NCBI GenBank assembly: GCA_030605265.1
Contig: JAUWIR010000078.1
Span: 1 to 11,007, forward strand
Direction: 5' to 3'
From: Pseudomonadota bacterium
GTDB lineage: Bacteria > SZUA-182 > DTGQ01
Length of the DNA stretch: 11,007 nt
In this document: piece by piece, positions 7,677 to 11,007 of the stretch
Layout: the number at the start of each line of letters is the position of its first letter
Numbering within the stretch: position 1 is the stretch's first letter
The notes under the pieces: model-generated
Databases searched by the model: none
What the model saw: only the letters and a program-made list of their open reading frames with translations
What the model was told of the DNA's origin: nothing
Made by a program: the position numbers and the translations under genes

Positions 7677-7725
7677 AGACAGGATAAGAAGAAATAAAAT
7701 CCTGTTCATCCTGTTAATCCTGTCT
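7677..7725. repeat. Palindromic ACAGGATNN repeat, copy 2
   Basis: On the minus strand, three tandem 9-nt units (TAA, TGA and TTT... forms of the ACAGGAT word) occupy 7697-7723; on the plus strand they read as AATCCTGT blocks. A single inverted unit, AGACAGGAT (7677-7685), pairs perfectly over 9 bp with ATCCTGTCT (7717-7725), giving a stem with a 31-nt loop. The orientation of the array is opposite to copy 1. Confidence 0.8.
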
Positions 7726-7879
7726 AAATAAAGATAGTATTTAGTAAAATATAATTTTAACTGCAATGGGCATTTTCATAGTAAAAATAGTTAAAAACTT
7801 TGTGTTTTTGTGGTAAAAAAATAGATGCTTTTTGGTTCCGGCTTGTCCGTGGTATGTAAGTAAAGAATAAATAAAAATA

Positions 7880-8410
7880 ATGGGAGGAAACAGAGAGGGG
7901 AAAAAAAGAATCTGGCACTTAGCCTATTTAGGAATAGGAGCAAACAGGGGACTTCCGATATTACAATGCTATCAAGCAATTTACCAGCTCCAGCATATGG
8001 CTTCCATTAAGGTGATTGAACGATCTTCCTTTTATCGAACAGAGCCTTCCGGATATGAGAAGCAACCTTGGTTTATTAATCTTGTTATCAAGGTCCGGAC
8101 CTACCTTAGCCCAAGAGAATTATTGGAATGTGCTCAGAAAATCGAGATGAGATTGGGGAAACGAAAAAAAACAAAATGGGGGCCTCGTCACATTGATATA
8201 GATATTCTGCTGTATGAAAACCGGCGTATTGATGAATTTGACCTTAAAATTCCCCACCCCTTTTTACCAAGTCGAAATTTTGTGCTGTATCCTTTGGTTG
8301 AAATTGCTCCTGATCTTCGACATCCCTGTTTATCTCATACTATAAAAAGTCTTCTTCGGGTTTGCGAAGATACAAAGGAGGTGAAGAATATTGAGTTTAT
8401 CTCAAGATAA
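7880..8410 (+). CDS. folK: 2-amino-4-hydroxy-6-hydroxymethyldihydropteridine pyrophosphokinase
   Basis: Cytosolic folate-pathway enzyme (HPPK) transferring pyrophosphate from ATP to 6-hydroxymethyl-dihydropterin. Seen: the N-terminal strand YLGIGANRG (16-24; usually LGSNLG), the substrate-binding run FYRTEPSGY (51-59) with Q62, F65 and N67, and the signature KWGPRHIDIDILLY (99-112), where D106 and D108 are the expected magnesium ligands, then IPHPFL (125-130). ATG 7880 is the only ordinary in-frame start before the conserved strand, yet it lacks a ribosome binding site upstream; the purine-rich gggagg lies just inside the gene. The 176 residues include a 14-residue leader longer than usual, so the true start may be non-standard. 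The 3' end overlaps panB by 20 bp, implying coupled translation. First gene of the folK-panBCD cluster. Confidence 0.94.
   Translation: MGGNREGKKRIWHLAYLGIGANRGLPILQCYQAIYQLQHMASIKVIERSSFYRTEPSGYEKQPWFINLVIKVRTYLSPRELLECAQKIEMRLGKRKKTKWGPRHIDIDILLYENRRIDEFDLKIPHPFLPSRNFVLYPLVEIAPDLRHPCLSHTIKSLLRVCEDTKEVKNIEFISR
8374..8383 (+). promoter_or_regulatory. Strong ribosome binding site deciding the TTG start of panB
   Basis: AAAGGAGGTG is a near-perfect anti-16S match lying 7 nt before TTG at 8391, inside the end of folK. It fixes a TTG start for panB; no ATG or GTG precedes the conserved N-terminus at suitable distance. Confidence 0.85.
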
Positions 8411-9206
8411 AGTAACCATTCCCGGATTAAGGGGAATGAAACAAAAGGGCCGGAAAATAACCATGTTAACTGCCTATGATTACCCAACAGCTATGCTCCT
8501 GGACGCAGTGGGTATTGATATTCTTTTAGTGGGGGATTCTCTGGGCATGGTGGTCCTTGGCTATGAGAATACTCTGCCTGTAACTATGGAAGAGATGTTA
8601 CATCATACCCGTGCAGTGAAAAGAGGATGTAAAAGAGGATTGATTGTGGGGGACATGCCTTTTTTGTCCTTTAATGTCAAAAGTGAATTAGCCATTGAGA
8701 ATGCAGGAAGATTTATAAAACAAGCAGGGGCTGAGGGTGTAAAACTGGAGGGCGCTTCAGAATCCATTGTAATGATTATTCGGAATATTGTTCAAGCAGG
8801 TATTTCTGTTATGGGGCATATAGGATTGACTCCTCAAATGATTCATCAAATGGGGGGGTTTAAAATTCAAGGAAAAGACCCGGAATCAGCAAAGGTTATT
8901 TTTGAAAGCGCCCAAAGATTACAAGATGCGGGTATTTTTGCTTTGGTATTAGAGGGTATGCCCAATGATTTGGCGAAAAAAGTAACTGAACAGCTTTCCA
9001 TCCCAACCATAGGCATTGGCGCCGGGCCGCATTGTGATGGGCAAGTATTAGTGACCCATGATTTGCTTGGCTTTTCCGAATCGGCAAAACCTAAATTTGT
9101 CAAAGAATACGCTTCCCTATACCCTGGTATGTTTGAGGCGGTAAAATCCTTTAAACAGGAAGTTTTAGAGGGCAGTTTCCCTAGTGATGAATATTCCTAT
9201 TGTTGA
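8391..9206 (+). CDS. panB: 3-methyl-2-oxobutanoate hydroxymethyltransferase
   Basis: Transfers a one-carbon unit from methylene-tetrahydrofolate to 2-oxoisovalerate, giving ketopantoate, the first dedicated step to pantothenate and CoA. The 271 residues match the family. Seen: MLTAYDYPTA (25-34), VGDSLGMV (47-54) with metal ligand D49, TLPVT (61-65), GDMPF (87-91) with second ligand D88, KLEG (119-122) with E120, the catalytic-type glutamate E188 in VLEG, and IGIGAGPHCDGQVLV (207-221); it ends in the typical GSFPSDE tail. Starts at TTG with a very strong ribosome site inside folK, overlapping folK by 20 bp in another frame. panC follows after 23 bp. Expected to assemble as a decamer, from family knowledge. 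Coupling to FolK makes sense because PanB consumes a folate cofactor. Confidence 0.98.
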   Translation: MSLSQDKVTIPGLRGMKQKGRKITMLTAYDYPTAMLLDAVGIDILLVGDSLGMVVLGYENTLPVTMEEMLHHTRAVKRGCKRGLIVGDMPFLSFNVKSELAIENAGRFIKQAGAEGVKLEGASESIVMIIRNIVQAGISVMGHIGLTPQMIHQMGGFKIQGKDPESAKVIFESAQRLQDAGIFALVLEGMPNDLAKKVTEQLSIPTIGIGAGPHCDGQVLVTHDLLGFSESAKPKFVKEYASLYPGMFEAVKSFKQEVLEGSFPSDEYSYC

Positions 9207-9229
9207 TAACCTTAAAAGGTATTCAAAAT

Positions 9230-10069
9230 ATGAAAATTATTGAAAGCATCCGGGAGATGCAAGATATTGCCAAGAAAGCAAAACGTGAACAAATAAGGAT
9301 TGGATTTGTTCCCACTATGGGGTTTTTGCATGAGGGACATCTGTCCTTGGTGAGGGTTGCAAGAAAAGAGAATGCTCAAGTGGCAGCCAGTATTTTTATT
9401 AATCCAACGCAATTTGGACCCCATGAGGATTTCAATGCTTATCCGCGTGATCTTGAAAGGGACATTACCTTACTGGAAAGAGAACAGGTTGATATTGTCT
9501 TCATTCCTAAAATAGACCAAATTTACTCAGAGAACCATCGAACTTTTGTTTTTGTTGAGAAAATTGCTGAAAATTTATGTGGGTATTTTCGACCCGGTCA
9601 TTTTCAAGGAGTGGTTACTATCGTCTGTAAACTTTTTCATATTATCCAACCTGATACAGCTTATTTTGGTCAAAAAGATTATCAGCAATTAATGGTAATA
9701 AAAAAAATGGTTGCTGATTTAAATATGGATATAGAGATTAAGGGATTACCCATTGTCCGGGAAAAAGACGGCTTGGCCATGAGTTCAAGAAATACCTATT
9801 TAACCGAAGAACAAAGAGAACAGGCCTTGTGTCTTTATCGATTGATTAATCAGGCAAAAAAAATGAGAGAAGAGGGAGTCGATCGCGCTCCGGAAATCAT
9901 TACCGCCCTTAAAAAGAACATAGAGATGGAGACAATGGTTCGCCCTGAATACATCAGAATTTGTCATCCAGAAACCTTGAAAAATCTACAGGTAATAAAA
10001 GATAGGGCCCTTCTGGCCATGGCTATTCATGTTGGAAAGACCAGGCTAATAGATAACTGTCTTTTATAG
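9230..10069 (+). CDS. panC: Pantothenate synthetase (pantoate-beta-alanine ligase)
   Basis: Joins pantoate to beta-alanine with ATP via a pantoyl-adenylate. Cytosolic nucleotidyltransferase-fold enzyme; 279 residues from the chosen start. Seen: VPTMGFLHEGH (27-37) containing the HxGH-type ATP motif, FINPTQFGP (56-64), AYPR (70-73), FRPGHFQGV (120-128), YFGQKDYQQL (145-154) and MSSRN (184-188, the KMSKS-like loop). ATG 9230 was chosen because AAAAGGT lies 9 nt upstream and the protein then begins MKIIESIREM as in the family; a TTG at 9200 would add ten unconserved residues and overlap panB. The stop TAG is directly followed by TGGGAGGTAA, a ribosome-site-like stretch copied again just before panD. 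Confidence 0.97.
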   Translation: MKIIESIREMQDIAKKAKREQIRIGFVPTMGFLHEGHLSLVRVARKENAQVAASIFINPTQFGPHEDFNAYPRDLERDITLLEREQVDIVFIPKIDQIYSENHRTFVFVEKIAENLCGYFRPGHFQGVVTIVCKLFHIIQPDTAYFGQKDYQQLMVIKKMVADLNMDIEIKGLPIVREKDGLAMSSRNTYLTEEQREQALCLYRLINQAKKMREEGVDRAPEIITALKKNIEMETMVRPEYIRICHPETLKNLQVIKDRALLAMAIHVGKTRLIDNCLL

Positions 10070-10078
10070 TGGGAGGTA

Positions 10079-10109
10079 ATTGCTCATAAACCTATGGTTT
10101 ATGAGCAAT
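10079..10109. repeat. 14-bp perfect hairpin downstream of panC
   Basis: ATTGCTCATAAACC (10079-10092), a TAT loop, then the exact complement (10096-10109). No T-run follows, so it does not fit a standard intrinsic terminator; it may end the inserted island or protect or attenuate the pan transcript. Confidence 0.8.
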
Positions 10110-10217
10110 AATGCAAATTGTAAATTGCAAATTTCAAATTTTAAAATTAAGGAATGCTTTGTTTTTCTATACTTTTATCTTTTGCATTTTGCATTTTGAA
10201 ATTTAAAATTTAAAATT

Positions 10218-10247
10218 CTACTCAAAGTACCACCGGATTTTGAGTAG
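10218..10247. repeat. 9-bp hairpin upstream of panD
   Basis: CTACTCAAA (10218-10226) pairs with TTTGAGTAG (10239-10247), extendable inward by a G-T and a T-A pair. It lies just before the panD ribosome site (GGAG, 10256-10259) and could influence panD translation or mark the right end of the island. Confidence 0.7.
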
Positions 10248-10266
10248 TTACAGTGGGAGATAAGGT

Positions 10267-10614
10267 ATGCAAAGAATAATGTTGAAATCGAAAATTCACC
10301 AGGCCAAAGTAACCCATACATGTCACACTTATGAGGGAAGTATTGGTGTTGATGAGCATCTCCTTGAGGAAGCGAATATCTTAGAGGGGGAACAAGTCCA
10401 GATTTACAATATCAATAATGGTCAGCGATTTGAAACCTATACCATTCTGGAAAAAGCTGATTCAGGGAATATCATCCTTAATGGGGCTGCGGCCAGATTA
10501 GCTGAACCGGGAGATTTGATTATTATTGCCTCTTATGCACTTGTCAATGAAGAGGAATGTAGGAATTTTAAACCTGTTAAATTATTAGTGGACAGAGACA
10601 ATCGTATTAAATAA
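10267..10614 (+). CDS. panD: Aspartate 1-decarboxylase proenzyme (pyruvoyl-dependent)
   Basis: Decarboxylates aspartate to beta-alanine, the second substrate of PanC. Made as an inactive proenzyme that cleaves itself to create a pyruvoyl cofactor. 115 residues, slightly short of E. coli PanD at the C-terminus, which is common. All key residues line up at E. coli numbering: K9, the Gly24-Ser25 cleavage site in YEGSIG, R54, T57 and Y58 in NGQRFETY, and N72 in NGAAA. ATG 10267 follows GGAG (10256-10259) by 7 nt. It is separated from panC by the hairpin island, unlike the tight spacing in the rest of the cluster, so its expression may differ. Its stop codon is one base from that of the converging PilZ gene. 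Confidence 0.97.
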   Translation: MQRIMLKSKIHQAKVTHTCHTYEGSIGVDEHLLEEANILEGEQVQIYNINNGQRFETYTILEKADSGNIILNGAAARLAEPGDLIIIASYALVNEEECRNFKPVKLLVDRDNRIK

Positions 10615-10615
10615 T

Positions 10616-11007
10616 TTAATTGTGCCTGCTTCGAAGCATATCTCGCTGTTTCATAAAGACATATCTTATGAGTTCTTCTTGATCATCTTCATGAATATTT
10701 AAGAAGGTGACTCCCAGTTCAAATTTTTGCATTCCCGATTCATCCCTTAAATGAGGGACAATACGTAAAACTTGACCAAGAAGAGTGATCATTAGCTTGG
10801 GATGTTCAGGTAAAAGTATTTTTATTTTTAGATAACTTTTCAGTGGAATATTTTCAAGAACAGTGAAAGCAATTCCATCAGCGCTCAAATTAACATCTTG
10901 AGCAGGTTTTGTATAAATGCGCATATTTTCTTTTTTTTCAAGACAGGAAAGAATGAGGTCAATTTTTTCATTCATATCGATCATGATTTTCAGCAATCCA
11001 CGGATCA
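10616..11007 (-). CDS. PilZ-like domain protein, N-terminus probably outside the window
   Basis: PilZ domains often bind cyclic di-GMP and alter motility, polysaccharide or adhesion functions. About 129 residues are visible. After an 'NEKIDLILSCLEKKE' helix comes the second PilZ motif as NLSADG (the usual form is D/N-x-S-x-x-G), alternating beta strands (LKIKILLP, GQVLRIVP), then LGVTFLNI and a C-terminal helix, EDDQEELIRYVFMKQRDMLR. The arginine-rich first motif (RxxxR) is not visible in what remains; the reading frame is open to the right edge, so more N-terminal sequence probably exists. If the gene is complete, TTG at 10996 or internal ATGs (10984, 10975) would be starts, none with a clear ribosome site. 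Convergent with panD. Could be an atypical, non-binding PilZ protein. Confidence 0.7.
   Translation of the reverse strand, partial: IRGLLKIMIDMNEKIDLILSCLEKKENMRIYTKPAQDVNLSADGIAFTVLENIPLKSYLKIKILLPEHPKLMITLLGQVLRIVPHLRDESGMQKFELGVTFLNIHEDDQEELIRYVFMKQRDMLRSRHN

Larger units (their letters stand above)
7427..7879. other. 453-bp non-coding spacer with several short repeat types
   Basis: No protein-coding gene is convincing here. From left to right it holds an A-rich stretch just after dapL, a palindromic ACAGGAT repeat (7501-7533), a stretch with 'ttgacag' but no matching -10, a second ACAGGAT array with an inverted arm (7677-7725), and a segment 'aactttgtgtttttgtgg' with a small CGG/CCG hairpin just before folK. 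TATAAT occurs at 7664-7669 and 7750-7755, but neither has a -35 box at proper spacing, so the folK-pan promoter is not resolved. Confidence 0.7.
10070..10266. mobile_element. Repeat/hairpin island between panC and panD, possible small inserted element
   Basis: This 197-bp gap holds no gene. Near-identical 12-mers, AGTGGGAGGTAA (10068-10079) and AGTGGGAGATAA (10252-10263), flank it. Inside are a perfect hairpin at the left end, a long low-complexity stretch built from AAATTGCAAATTT/TTTTGCATTTTG words (about 10110-10217), and a second hairpin at the right end. Hairpins near both ends and flanking direct repeats fit a MITE-like insertion that split a junction originally 13 bp long. Both 12-mers also resemble Shine-Dalgarno sites, so the likeness may be functional instead. 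No transposase is present. Confidence 0.4.

Noticed and set aside
7502..7723. CRISPR-like array
   Set aside because: The 9-nt units abut with no spacers and are far too short for CRISPR repeats.
7791..7979. Minus-strand open frame overlapping the folK start
   Set aside because: Hydrophobic composition follows from the T-rich complement; it overlaps conserved folK codons and has no support.
9200..9229. Upstream TTG start for panC
   Set aside because: It would overlap panB and add unconserved residues; ATG 9230 has a ribosome site and the family's N-terminus.
10079..10109. Intrinsic terminator after panC
   Set aside because: The stem is strong, but no T-run follows on either strand and panD of the same pathway lies just downstream.

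Overview
This window is chromosomal housekeeping DNA from an A+T-rich bacterium, probably uncultured and anaerobic. The long HisG with a C-terminal regulatory domain, the LL-diaminopimelate aminotransferase route to lysine/cell-wall diaminopimelate, the C5-pathway HemL and a PilZ protein with an 'NEKIDLIL' leader recall Desulfobacterota, Nitrospirota or neighbouring candidate phyla. That placement is inference from protein style only. I see no phage, plasmid, CRISPR, rRNA or tRNA.

Layout. (1) 1-2150, minus strand: hemL, followed downstream by the start of a DppC/OppC-type peptide ABC permease that runs off the left edge. (2) 2151-2423: a divergent promoter region with two good sigma70-type promoters back to back (TTGACA-17-TATGAT for hemL, TTGATT-17-TATAAT for mltG) and a 12-bp perfect palindrome between them. 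(3) 2424-7426, plus strand: a tight run mltG, hisG, a cytosolic receiver-PAS-PAS-histidine kinase, and dapL, with gaps of 2, 16 and 32 bp, so probably one operon. (4) 7427-7879: a 453-bp non-coding spacer rich in short palindromic and tandem repeats. (5) 7880-10614, plus strand: folK, panB, panC, panD, with a 197-bp repeat/hairpin island between panC and panD. (6) 10616 to the right edge, minus strand: a PilZ-like protein converging on panD with one base between the stop codons.

Together panB, panC and panD supply the three dedicated steps to pantothenate (ketopantoate precursor, pantoate-beta-alanine ligation, beta-alanine). FolK feeds folate, whose methylene form is the PanB co-substrate, which gives the four-gene cluster a metabolic logic. 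In the upstream operon MltG and DapL both touch peptidoglycan (strand release; diaminopimelate supply), HisG commits PRPP and ATP to histidine, and the kinase is an orphan regulator with no adjacent response regulator.

I found no convincing undescribed multi-gene system. The best leads are non-coding: a family of ACAGGATNN 9-mers arranged as palindromes before folK, and an island between panC and panD with a hairpin near each end and near-identical 12-bp flanks that looks like an insertion separating a formerly tight junction. The best protein-level lead is a kinase receiver domain whose invariant lysine is replaced by glutamate.
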